19,527 bases of DNA from Spongospora subterranea (taxonomy: Eukaryota; Endomyxa; Phytomyxea; Plasmodiophorida; Plasmodiophoridae). Shown here piece after piece: positions 1-8,852 of this stretch. The DNA lies in contig OUQQ01000381.1 of the NCBI GenBank assembly GCA_900404475.1, positions 1 through 19,527 of the forward strand, read 5' to 3'. The notes below the pieces were generated by a model. It ran no database searches and was not told where the DNA came from. It saw only the letters and a program-made list of their open reading frames with translations. A program made the position numbers and the translations under genes. Numbering within the stretch: position 1 is the first letter of the stretch; each line of letters opens with the position of its first letter.

Positions 1-83
1 GGCGTCAACCGGTGGTGTGGCCGTGTTCTGTAGTCGGCCCCATTCGGTAGGTTGAGAGTCAGATCTGGCGTCAACCGGTGGTG
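1..83 (+). repeat. 17-bp direct repeat at the window edge
   Basis: GGCGTCAACCGGTGGTG occurs at 1-17 and again at 67-83, a period of 66 bp. The window begins exactly at the first base of this unit and, by mirror symmetry, ends with its complement. The intervening 49 bp are not otherwise repeated here. With two units only, this may be the edge of a longer tandem array where assembly stopped. Confidence 0.85.
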
Positions 84-211
84 ATCGAGCACGGTAATGT
101 AAATGGCCAAGGTGGATGGTCAGCGAAAGGAATCCCAGCATAACCGGGTTCAAGGTGACAGTTGCGGTTGATAAAATACATCGCAGCGGCCACGATGTAC
201 TCCTTATCCCC

Positions 212-437
212 GACAAATAATGTTTCAAACGGGCTTTTGAATCATCTGTGGACCGTCACTATCGCCAACGACCTGTACCAATACTGGATGCAACACCGAG
301 GGTTTCGCTGCCCAGGAACCCGTCGATATCTTTCCCGAGGCATCATGCTGCATCCCGTAATGCTACGCGTCGCGTGTCCGTTTGGCGACAGTGACGGTTC
401 ACAGATGATCCAAAAGCCCGTTCGAAATATTATTGTC
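212..437. repeat. ~226-bp imperfect hairpin (MITE-like or foldback)
   Basis: The outer 53 bp (about 218-271) match the reverse complement of 380-432 with about five mismatches, and the inner part also folds, with a short loop and small indels. For example, CCGAGGGTTTCGCTG on one side faces CGGGTTCC...CCCGAGG on the other. The outermost pairing is GACAA at 212 with TTGTC ending at 437. No transposase is present, and I cannot confirm a target-site duplication. Full-length imperfect hairpins of this size are typical of miniature inverted-repeat elements or of foldback small-RNA precursors. Open frames on both strands across it follow from the symmetry and look non-coding. Confidence 0.7.
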
Positions 438-813
438 ATGAGATGTCAGATGACGCATTCGGCTGCTTAGCTAATTGCTAGAATTTGCTGCAGCCGCAGC
501 AAAATCACAAGAATTGCTCGCACAACCTGATGCTATTTGTTACGTATCGCGTAACTGAATTCTGCTTCTTAGGTCGAGGTGTTATTTCTACGAGTTACGT
601 CAATGATCTCATTAATGAAGCTAGTGACTTTCGTTATTTCGCTGCTATTTCGAGGCCGTCCTGACCTGACGGCCAAAACGCATCTTATGATATCGTTAAG
701 AGTGCAATGTAATTACCAAGTAAAGATACTATGTTGATCTAGGATGTAGTTGGCTTATGGCGAGCAATTTTTACTACGAAACGCAATCACTATTATTTTC
801 TCTGACGTATAAA
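438..813. other. Intergenic region 3' of MATE A with two small hairpins
   Basis: No convincing gene is present. Two short perfect hairpins are visible: TTTGCTGC/GCAGCAAA at 484-503 with a 4-base loop, and GGCCGTC/GACGGCC at 654-674 with a 7-base loop. The region lies just downstream of the 3' end of gene A, so it should hold that gene's 3' UTR and polyadenylation signals, but I see no decisive signal. Confidence 0.55.
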
Positions 814-2856
814 TTAATCATAAACAATTGTTGATCTTGATACAGCTTGTATAGCGCAGTCATTCCAATCACTTCGATAAACGATAGCGCCCAACAAGAT
901 CGCGCTAAGGAAGTAACCGCACGATAGGCCCATCCACAAACCGACAAGACCAAACGAGAACACGAACGAGAATGTGTAAGCAGCTGGTAAAGAGACAACC
1001 CAAGCGCACTGTGATGAACATTGCAATTACTCAATTAGAGTTGACGACAACGAGAATCATGGAAGAATTACCAATCCACCAACGACTGCAACAGGAAATG
1101 GTCTTCCTTGTCCAAATAAGATGGATATCAACGCCATTAGCAAACTACGTGGGAAACGAATAAGATGAAGGCCTTGGTGCCAGGAATCTCACAAATGATG
1201 ACCTGACTCCAATATAAGTTATGGAAAGAAATGTCATCAGCGATGCACTATCTGCCCATATCGCCGGATCAAGGGAATACAGATGACCGATAACGTTCCG
1301 GATTAAATAAAGAATGGCGGCGATGCACACACTTATGCCCAAACATAACCAGATTGCCAGAAGGCTTGTAAACCTGGCATATCTGGGCTGGTTAGCGCCT
1401 GCAGATATGAGTTAAACAAAAACAGGACTGCCTCGAAGCTTGAAGCAACTTGCCTAAATAATAACCAACGCGACATGTGATAGCTTTGCTCAAACCGAAC
1501 GTGATACAGTGGAAAGTATAGAATATGTTGAATACTGCTGATTGCGTGGCCAAATCTACAACACCTATAAACGAGTTGATTACTACTGCAGAACGGCGAT
1601 AGGCGTGATAAGAGCTAACTTAATCTTGACGCCATCAATGTCACTGCCTCGAATTGCTGTAAATCAGAATCAGAACAAAAAACCCTGGAATGTACGAACT
1701 ATAGTGCAATTTACCCATTGCTCAATTGCATTGCCAATCATGGTGGGAATGGTCTGTTTAAAGTACTCCGACACATGTCGTTTTGAAAAACAATCCCAAA
1801 ACGAGCCATCAGGCCATGTTGTTCGGTGCAGCTTCTTCCATGTACATGTGTAGAGAATAAAAACGACAAGCTGCAATGTACGCGATAAGGATGTAGCGAT
1901 TGGCGACCCAATGAATCCTAGCCCAGGAAAAGGCCCCAGTCCTAAAAATAGCATACAGATAAGGAGTCAAACAAATTGATTGCATTGAAAATCAAGAACC
2001 ATGGACGAGAGCGACATTGAGGAACAGATTGACACCTACAAACAACATGTTTGTATAAAGGGCTGGCATTACAATATGTTGTGCTTGGAAATATTGACGA
2101 ATGGCGTAGTAGACAGTATTGGGAATAAGACCAAACATTGACCACAGGGCGAAAGTATTGGCTAAATCTCTAGGTACATGGTAAATAGGTAAAACAAGGT
2201 CAATGGTTATCGAGTTTGAAATACGCGATTTCGGGCGAACAACCCAACGATTCTAGAATTGTTCCTAAAAAGCGTGAGTAGATGGCGAAAATCGACAAGG
2301 AGATAGTACCTGTCATGAGCCATAAAAGCATTATAGGCGGACACATAAGAATGACAATACATAGACCGATCTTGAGCCATCGACCGATCATCTTGGGGTT
2401 CTTGGCGCCATCAGCTTGAGAACAGAGGGCATTGAGAGCGTCTGCCGCTGTTGAAGGAAACGTCCCTGTTATATCCATAACTACATACGACCTAGATAAG
2501 GTGTTGGTGACAAAGATGAGATAGTCAACAGAATCATGGACAAACATCGAGGCGGCTGCAAGATATATTGTGCCATTAGGAAGTCGACCAAGGACGCTGA
2601 TATCGGTGACAGCCACTGTTTCACAATCAATTGCATTCAGTGGAAATGGAAATAAAAAACGAGCATAAATACTTAATAGGCGGCAGAATGACGAAACCCC
2701 AACAGGAAACCCGATTGAACTCAGCACCCACGCTTCAGATTTCCAGGTAAAATTCACTTCAGTGCCGGATACGTTTAGTGTATCGATGCCATCATGGGCA
2801 TCGATTAGCAAAGGCACATTCTGCTCTTGTTCACTGCGTGCGGAATGTAAAACCAT
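814..2856 (-). CDS. MATE family efflux transporter A (11 exons, 494 aa)
   Basis: A multidrug and toxin extrusion (MatE) antiporter, expected to be a 12-helix membrane protein that exports organic compounds in exchange for protons or sodium. Exons (minus strand): 2673-2856, 2546-2615, 2310-2491, 2225-2264, 2000-2169, 1715-1941, 1620-1656, 1454-1564, 1203-1398, 1072-1144 and 814-1008; they total 495 codons including TAA. Family marks in order: LCSQADGAKNP in exon 3, LGCSPEIA in exon 4, QAQHIVMPAL in exon 5, GLGFIGSPIATSLSR in exon 6, SRVG-like CRVGYYLG in exon 8, GQGRPFPVAVVGG in exon 10 and the GLVGLWMGLSCGY helix in exon 11. The N-terminal cytosolic stretch is short (about 40 residues). All introns are GT-AG except intron 8 (1399-1453), which is GC-AG. 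Introns 1-3 are multiples of three without stops. The gene appears intact. Substrate is unknown. Confidence 0.88.
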
Positions 2857-3354
2857 TTTAGGCGACAGAAACCGCCCAGGATAGCGACGCCCTCCTAATA
2901 GCGCGCAACGAGGCGACCCAACGTCCGCGCCAAATAATCCTTTATGGACCAGCGGTTGGACCCGACAATTAGGGGGTTGGAATACAGGTCCAGAGGGAAT
3001 CGGGCACCTCTGACTTGTGAGACACGTAAATCAGGGAAGCACTGCAGCCGCCAGACAGGCAAGAGCCAAACTGGCGCAATGCCTCACCTGGCGCTCGACC
3101 CGCATTGTCCACTGACACAGAATCCAAAAATTAGGGCTCGATTCAGGAAAAAAAATGCCAGCAACGATGCACGTGCGTCGACCGTCCGTCGTTTTACTGT
3201 TATGTTTAGACGCAAGTATTTTGTTGATGGCTAATGAGTAAGATGGGGAACGGAATATTTAGCTTTTTTGCTAACTGGGCCGGCCCAGTGTAAAGTACTG
3301 ACAATTTAATAAAAACTATGGTTATTATCATCAGAAACTGCATACAGCTGGTAC
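2857..3354. promoter_or_regulatory. Intergenic region between MATE B (3' end) and MATE A (5' end)
   Basis: These 498 bp separate two genes on the same (minus) strand, so they should contain the 3' end of B and the promoter of A. A perfect 16-bp palindrome, ACTGGGCCGGCCCAGT, lies at 3274-3289, about 65 bp beyond the B stop codon. A short hairpin CGCCAG/CTGGCG is also visible around 3049-3076. A 96-codon open frame on the plus strand (2944-3234) has no recognisable features and probably arises by chance. I cannot point to a specific core promoter element. Confidence 0.5.
3274..3289. repeat. Perfect 16-bp palindrome ACTGGGCCGGCCCAGT
   Basis: All 16 bases pair and the symmetry stops immediately outside. 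It lies between the B stop codon and the A promoter region and is GC-rich in an AT-rich setting. It could be a dimeric protein-binding site or a chance sequence. Confidence 0.6.
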
Positions 3355-5462
3355 TCAGCAGGTAGACTTTGAACGCCTTCGAGCATCGATGGCGCACTGT
3401 TCCCAATTACTTCGAAATATCACGATCCCCATAACACAAGACATCATGGTATAACCACAAGCAAGCCCCAGCCAAATTCCAACCAGCCCGAGCTTCAGTT
3501 GAAATGCGAAAACATATGCAGCAGGCAGAGAGCAGAGCCAATTACCCTGTTTCGACATCGTCAGTTATCTTCGTCTAGCGACCAACGAGGTTAATTTACC
3601 AATGCAGTGATGATGGCAACAGGAAATGGACGCCCTTGTCCATACAGGATCGAAGCTAAAATGAGCATCATACTGTGAGCGCATCAGCGTGCGTTGTTTG
3701 GATAATGGAGGTGGGAGATCACCTTAGCCAACCATACGCCAACGCCAACATACTCGTCAACTGTGTGGCTGCTGACCATACTGCAGGGTCTCGAGAGAAT
3801 ATATGACCAATTTGGTATCGGATAATATATAGAGTTGTGGCGATTAGAAATGCCACGATTATTGATAAGGAGAACGACAACCGTGCAGTAAGTCGAGCGA
3901 ATTTCGGGTTGTTCGCACCTGTTTTCATCATGAGTATTCCCGGAATGGGAGCATGATCTACAGAACTTAACCGAGATAGTATCCAACTCTACTGATCGTA
4001 GCTTTAGCTAAGCCGATAGTCAAGCATTGAAATGCGTAAAAGACGTTGTAAACAGCTGATTGAACAGCGACCTCAGTAACACCTACCCGAATATATCATA
4101 TCGGCGGAAATTGAAAACGACTATAGTGCTAATACCTAGTCGTGAAGCGAATATAGAAACCATTTGTAGCAACTAAGAACATAATGATCCGTTAAAAAAC
4201 CTGAAAATGCTGAATTTTGATGTATGAACGCACCCATTGTGTCGAGACATTTCCAAACATTGTTGGAACTGTTTGCTTTGAGTATTCTCTTACACTGGAA
4301 ATGGTAAAGCAATCCCAAAATGGTGTGCTTGGCCAAGTTCTGACATGGTACTGTTTGATGGCGCAAGTGTAAATGATGAATACAAGTAGTTGCAGGCTTC
4401 GGGACACAGTGGTCGCAATTGGCGATCCGATATATCCCAAACCGCTAAATCCACCCACCCCTAACCGTTGCGGTGTGTTAAAAAATTGTGCAATCGCGTC
4501 GATCCTCAAATACCATGAACAAACAAGATGTTGAGGAATACGTTGATGAATACAAACGCCATATTATTGAAGAGGGAAGGCAGCACAATGTTTTGTGTCT
4601 GGAAGAACTGCCGGAGGGCATAATATATGGAGTTCGGAATCAACCCAAACGCCGTCCAGATTGCGAAAGTTTTGGAAATAGTCCTGAAAACACCATATAG
4701 TACATTAGAACAGTAAAGGGAGAATTCTGGGGGATTACGCAATCTCAGGTGAGGTTCCCAACATGTATAGTATCCGGTCTAGGTAAGTCTTTTAGTTCGA
4801 GAGAAAAATGGCATGACGAGATCATACCTGTGAAAAATGATATGACGATAATTGGTAGACTGAGGATGATGATGGCAACGGTTCCTATTTTCAACCATTT
4901 CCCAAGTAGTTTGGGATTCTTTGCTCCTTCAGCTTGAGAACAGAGAGTGATTAAGGAATCCGCTGCACTACTTGGAAAACTGGAGAAGATGTCTAAAACA
5001 ATGGAGGCCCTGCATACTGGGATAAGCATATCATTTGGGTAGGGATAACAGCATAATAGAGATCCATTACATTGCTGATGCTGCCAGATAGACAGTTCCG
5101 TTCTCAAGACGACCCAATACGCTAGAGTCCGTTATTGCCACTACACAATGTAGAATTAGGGAAATTAGGGGAGTAACCCTGTGCGAGCGCATCTCTTCGG
5201 GCTTACTGATTACTCTGAGGAATGAAGATAGCCCAACAGGACCACCAATAACAGCAAACATCCATGTCTCATGCAGCCAATTCATTCGAGTTTCAATGAC
5301 TTCATATTGCCCTACTTCTATATCTGCCGAAGATTCCCATTCATCATCGCTGTTTCTATCGGTGAAGCCAGGATGACGCTTTACTGTGTCTTGGTCAACG
5401 AACTGGTCCAAAAGAGGAGCGAGCTTCTCATCGTGCTCATCTTGGCCAACTGTGATCGTCAT
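3355..5462 (-). CDS. MATE family efflux transporter B (11 exons, 517 aa)
   Basis: A multidrug and toxin extrusion antiporter paralogous to A. Exons (minus strand): 5207-5462, 5071-5140, 4828-5009, 4739-4778, 4514-4683, 4234-4460, 4136-4172, 3972-4082, 3723-3918, 3600-3672 and 3355-3546; they total 518 codons including TGA, with no internal stop. Introns are 49-66 nt and all GT-AG. The N-terminal ~65 residues are acidic and hydrophilic, longer than in A, then comes NWLHETWMFAVIGGPVGLSS, the first conserved MATE block. LCSQAEGAKNPK falls near residues 131-142, the small exon 4 encodes LGTSPEIA, exon 6 has GLGYIGSPIATTVSR, exons 8/9 join as RVGYYLGANNPKFAR, and exon 10 has GQGRPFPVAI. The start chosen is the ATG at 5462. 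Exons 2-10 match A in length. The gene appears functional; transported substrate unknown. Confidence 0.9.
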
Positions 5463-6601
5463 AAGAATGTGTCCTGAACCCTTTAGACAAAGATTCAGAT
5501 CGTTCGCTTTATTTTGACGACGATACCCCGAACCAGGCTAAGTGGTGGCTCTGAGCTCTAAATTAGGCCGCTTATACACATACCGAGCACTGTAGCCGTT
5601 GGGTCCAGCACGGTTACAATGCCGTGTCCGTGACTTGGTGGCAGTTGTCCACTCGGCTACAGTACTCAACTGTGCGGCCGGACTACCGTAGGGCAATGAA
5701 CCGGGCTTGCACTGTGTTTCGCCGACGGTGAGGCGTCCTGAAAAGATTCTGACCAATACCCCGGGTTTGACAAACCTATTCTGGCAGATGGAAGCTGTCG
5801 TCATATATGAAACTGTCATGTTTGAAACTAGGGATTTTCAATAACTATTCGACATATATACTACATGATCTGTTTTATAATTATTCGGTAATTCAGATTC
5901 GCCATAAGGAAACACTGAGACTATGAGTACGGGTTAATAATCATACGCTGCGTGTATTGTATGTTCAACGCTCTACATGATGATGACATGGCTGCTGTCA
6001 AAAATTAGTTGATGGTCATGAACACACTTGCATGGACCCCATCTGACCACCAGACGATTAATGGCCTCATATCAAACTGTATTGAAACCAGCAATTCCCA
6101 ACACATATAGACCTGTACAATCGTCTGGTGGTCAGATGGGACCCATGCAAATGCGTTCTGGAACCTGATCACCAAAACATTTTTTTTGTCAGGAGCAATG
6201 TCATCGGCACTCAGCAACACCATTTCCCCCTTCATTCAACGTTCTGCCCTGTCACCCTTCCATGGCTCTGTAGTGAACATTTATGGTAATTGTAAAACGG
6301 GCAACGGAGAATCAGAGTTCGAATCGGAGAGGGGCACTCAGCTGGTCATGCCAGTCGCACCGGCTACATAAAACGGGGCACTGTGACAGTCCGGACGGGT
6401 TTCACCGTTTCAGGAGGGTTACTGTAACAGCGTAACCGCACTGTGAGTTTAACACTATAAGTCAAGTGTGATGACTGTGGACGCTCTTTGCCTCGTTTTC
6501 AGTGTTCATTGACCCGCACGGCCCCACCGGTCGACGTTCCTTCGCCGACACGGCAGAAGGCGCCCGCAATCCATTGCTCGACTCATTGGCCCCTATTCGC
6601 C
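5463..6601. promoter_or_regulatory. Divergent intergenic region between MATE B and pseudogene C
   Basis: B reads leftwards and C rightwards, so this 1.1 kb would hold both promoters. It contains the hairpin element at 5982-6205, an inverted pair ACTGTAGCCG/CGGCTACAGT at 5589-5598 and 5654-5663, and a cluster of similar words: ACTGTGACAG (6380-6389), ACTGTAACAG (6421-6430) and ACTGTGAGTT (6440-6449). The middle word lies inside GGTTAC...GTAACC (6417-6437). These are possible binding sites, but nothing ties them to a known factor. A 93-codon open frame on the minus strand (5538-5819) has no recognisable protein features. Confidence 0.45.
5982..6205. repeat. ~224-bp imperfect hairpin (MITE-like)
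   Basis: Terminal inverted repeats start with GATGACAT and continue through TGCATGG..CCCATCTGACCACCAGACGATT to about 6058; the other arm starts near 6117. The best-matched 40 bp differ at about four positions, and the outer part matches with indels (a run of A is longer on the right). The loop is about 60 bp. It carries no transposase. It sits in the shared 5' region of B and C, so it could affect their promoters. A clear target-site duplication is not visible. Its length is close to that of the hairpin at 212-437, but the sequence is different. Confidence 0.7.
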
Positions 6602-8464
6602 ATGACAGTGCCGGTCTATCAAAGTGATCAAGACACATCGCTCACTCCGCTTTTGGAGAAAATCCTTTGCGAGCGACCTGATGCAGACCATCTCTCTGTC
6701 AAGATGGGGGCGAAAATTCGAATTGCCCTAAAAAATTGGATCCCGAAGAGGGTGGCGATGTTTCAATTCAGATGAGTTGGCTCAACGAGGCTCGAGATTT
6801 CGTCGTTATTGGCGGCCCGGTTGGCTTATCTTTTGATTTCCGAGTCATGAGTACAGGCTAATGTCCAGGTCTGACTCTATTGCAGTGGTTTTAACCGACA
6901 TGAGCCTGTTGGGATATCCAGAAAATGGAACGAGTTATCTGGCAGCCTCAGCAATGTATCGTGCTATACATTTACCTGCACCCCAATGGTGAGCTAATGA
7001 CTGTTATCCAGGGCCACAACCGTTCTAGAAGTGTTCAGTGCTTTTACGGGTAGCGCAGCTGATTCCCTGAAGACCCTCTGAAACGGAGCAGAAAATCCTA
7101 AACTGCTCGGGAAATGGCTGAAAATCGTGTTAGCAGCCATTTTGCTTCTTTAGCCACCTATCTCAGGATTTCGCAATCTGGTCGGCATTTGGGTTGATCG
7201 CGAACTCGCTATACTACGCTCTTCGACAGGATTTCCAAACAGAAAACATTGTAATGCCTGCCCTCGTCAATAACATGGCGTTCACAGTTGTGAACTTGGC
7301 TCTCAATGTAGTTCTCATTCATGATAAGCATCAATGTATTTTCAAAATTCCAGATTCAGTGTCTCAATCGGGTGGCGATTTAGAAATGGGTCGACTCCCC
7401 CGGTCTGGAATACATCGGGTCGGGTCACCGATTGCAACCTCCCTGTCGCGATTGCTCCCGCTGATTGCGTTCGTCCTCTACACATGCGCCATCAAACAGT
7501 ACCACATTAGGACGTGGCCCTATACCCCATTCTGGGATTGCTTCACGAAAGAGAATATACAGCAATACCTAAAGCAAACCGTTCCGATCATGGTTGGAAA
7601 CGCGTCGACCCTATGAGTATATACCATGGACATTATCATTATAGTCAACATTTCATGTTGACCATCATCCTGCTATTAGTTGATGCTGACCCTCTCCTTC
7701 TTTACTTCGCGATTAGGTTCGACAGCCGGAGCCATCTTCTTTGCCCAGGTCTTACTCGCTTGTTAGGTGCCGTTGAGGTCGCCGTTCAATCTGGAGTTTG
7801 CCATGTGTTGTACATGTTTCAATGCACAGTATCTAAGGTGGGGTATCATCTTGGTCGGGCTTGTGCACAAACCCCCATCGTTCTGTCGCTTACGATCCCG
7901 TCAGGTGCAAAAAACCCCAAATTTGCACGACGCACTGCTCTCGACTGTCGGTTTGCTTGTCGATAGTTGTGGCATTTGTTATCGCCACAGCTCTATACGC
8001 TCTCAGGTACTATATTGGACATATATTCTCCAGTGATCCTGCTGTATGGCGCGGCGCTGCACAAATAACAGATGCGTTAACGATGGCTTACGGTTGGCTA
8101 AGGTGCAACGTTCTCCAAATGTCCAAAACAGTCACTAACAATCGCATTCACCTTTCCAGTTTGATGCTCATTTTAAGTGCAATTCTTTATGGGCAAGGTC
8201 GTCCACTTCCTGTCGCCATCGTTGGCGCATTGGTAGTTCAAATGTGTCTTGTCGTTGGTCTTATAATCAAGTCACATGGTTTAGTGTAGTTGGTCCTGTT
8301 CCCTACCCGCCGCCTTCCTGTTCGCGTTTGATCTCAAACTTGGCCTGACGGGGATATGGATCGGGCTTGCTTGCGACTATGCCATGATGTGTTTCATCCT
8401 CACGATCGTGATACTATGAAGCGATTGGAAACAATGCGCTGTTGAGCGATCAATTATCCGATGA
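6602..8464 (+). pseudogene. MATE transporter pseudogene C
   Basis: This paralogue of A and B has many disabling changes. The start ATG (6602) opens an N-terminus with DTSLTPLLEK, like LAPLLDQ in B, but a one-base shift near 6720-6730 moves the first conserved MATE block into another frame. Intron 1 is only 35 nt (6851-6885). Exon 3 has TGA at 7079-7081 beside a 9-nt loss, and TAG at 7151-7153. A deletion near 7165 removes the end of exon 3, all of exon 4 (the PEIA exon), introns 3 and 4 and the start of exon 5. The exon 5 donor is AT instead of GT (7324). GGGTC is duplicated at 7417-7426. A Trp codon is TGA at 7614-7616. Exon 8 is 24 nt short and exon 9 (7905-8102) is 2 nt long. TGA also lies at 8417-8419 in the last exon. 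Exons 2 and 10 keep normal length. Confidence 0.9.
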
Positions 8465-8640
8465 AGCTCTTTTTGACTCCATTGTTGATATTGATTACCC
8501 ATCTGTAGAAAACACTATTTGTTTCTAATATGTATCATCATCCCTTGTGAGAAAACTTGATAAAACTACGCCAAAACTGCAAGTGGGACTGTATCGACCA
8601 AGAGCTGATGTGGCGTTATCAAGGAACCAGAAAAAGCTGT
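8465..8640. other. Stretch without recognised features after pseudogene C
   Basis: This stretch runs from the former stop codon of C to the first 93-bp repeat. I see no gene, repeat or clear signal apart from sequence that may be the old 3' UTR of C. The minus-strand open frame of the 93-bp repeats ends in its last bases at 8619. Confidence 0.5.
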
Positions 8641-8826
8641 GATAATTGACGCCGTTCCCAACTTGGGAGCAGAACTCTCATCTCGTCTACCAGCGACTGA
8701 ATTTGGCTTAAACCCTGCCCGTTATTGATTTGAGATAATTGACGCCGTTCCCAACTTGGGAGCAGAACTCTCATCTCGTCTACCAGCGACTGAATTTGGC
8801 TTAAACCCTGCCCGTTATTGATTTGA
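8641..8826. repeat. 93-bp tandem duplication (two identical copies)
   Basis: Copies lie at 8641-8733 and 8734-8826 and are identical, each starting GATAATTGACGCCGTTCCC. The unit is exactly 31 codons, and on the minus strand one frame is open through both copies (8619-8852), giving two identical 31-residue repeats that include LSQIQSLVDEMRVLLPSW. There is no suitable start codon, and the frame follows directly after a stop that ends the shifted integrase frame. It could be a remnant of another coding region, perhaps part of the retroelement, or chance. Perfect identity means the duplication is recent. Confidence 0.9.
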
Positions 8827-8852
8827 ATCGCAACCCAATTCGTTGGTGATTG

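Noticed and set aside
162..470. 102-codon open frame with an overlapping 65-codon frame on the other strand
   Set aside because: Both lie in the imperfect hairpin at 212-437 and translate its two arms. No family, no introns consistent with the neighbours, and no sign of coding bias.
2944..3234. 96-codon plus-strand open frame between B and A
   Set aside because: It lies in the expected promoter of A on the opposite strand, has no recognisable domain and a very basic, low-hydrophobic composition. Probably chance.
4488..4937. Plus-strand open frames of 70 and 62 codons
   Set aside because: They are antisense to exons 3-5 of MATE B, whose splice structure and family motifs are clear.
5538..5819. 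93-codon minus-strand open frame upstream of B
   Set aside because: No domain recognised. It could only be real if supported by transcripts; I treat it as intergenic sequence.
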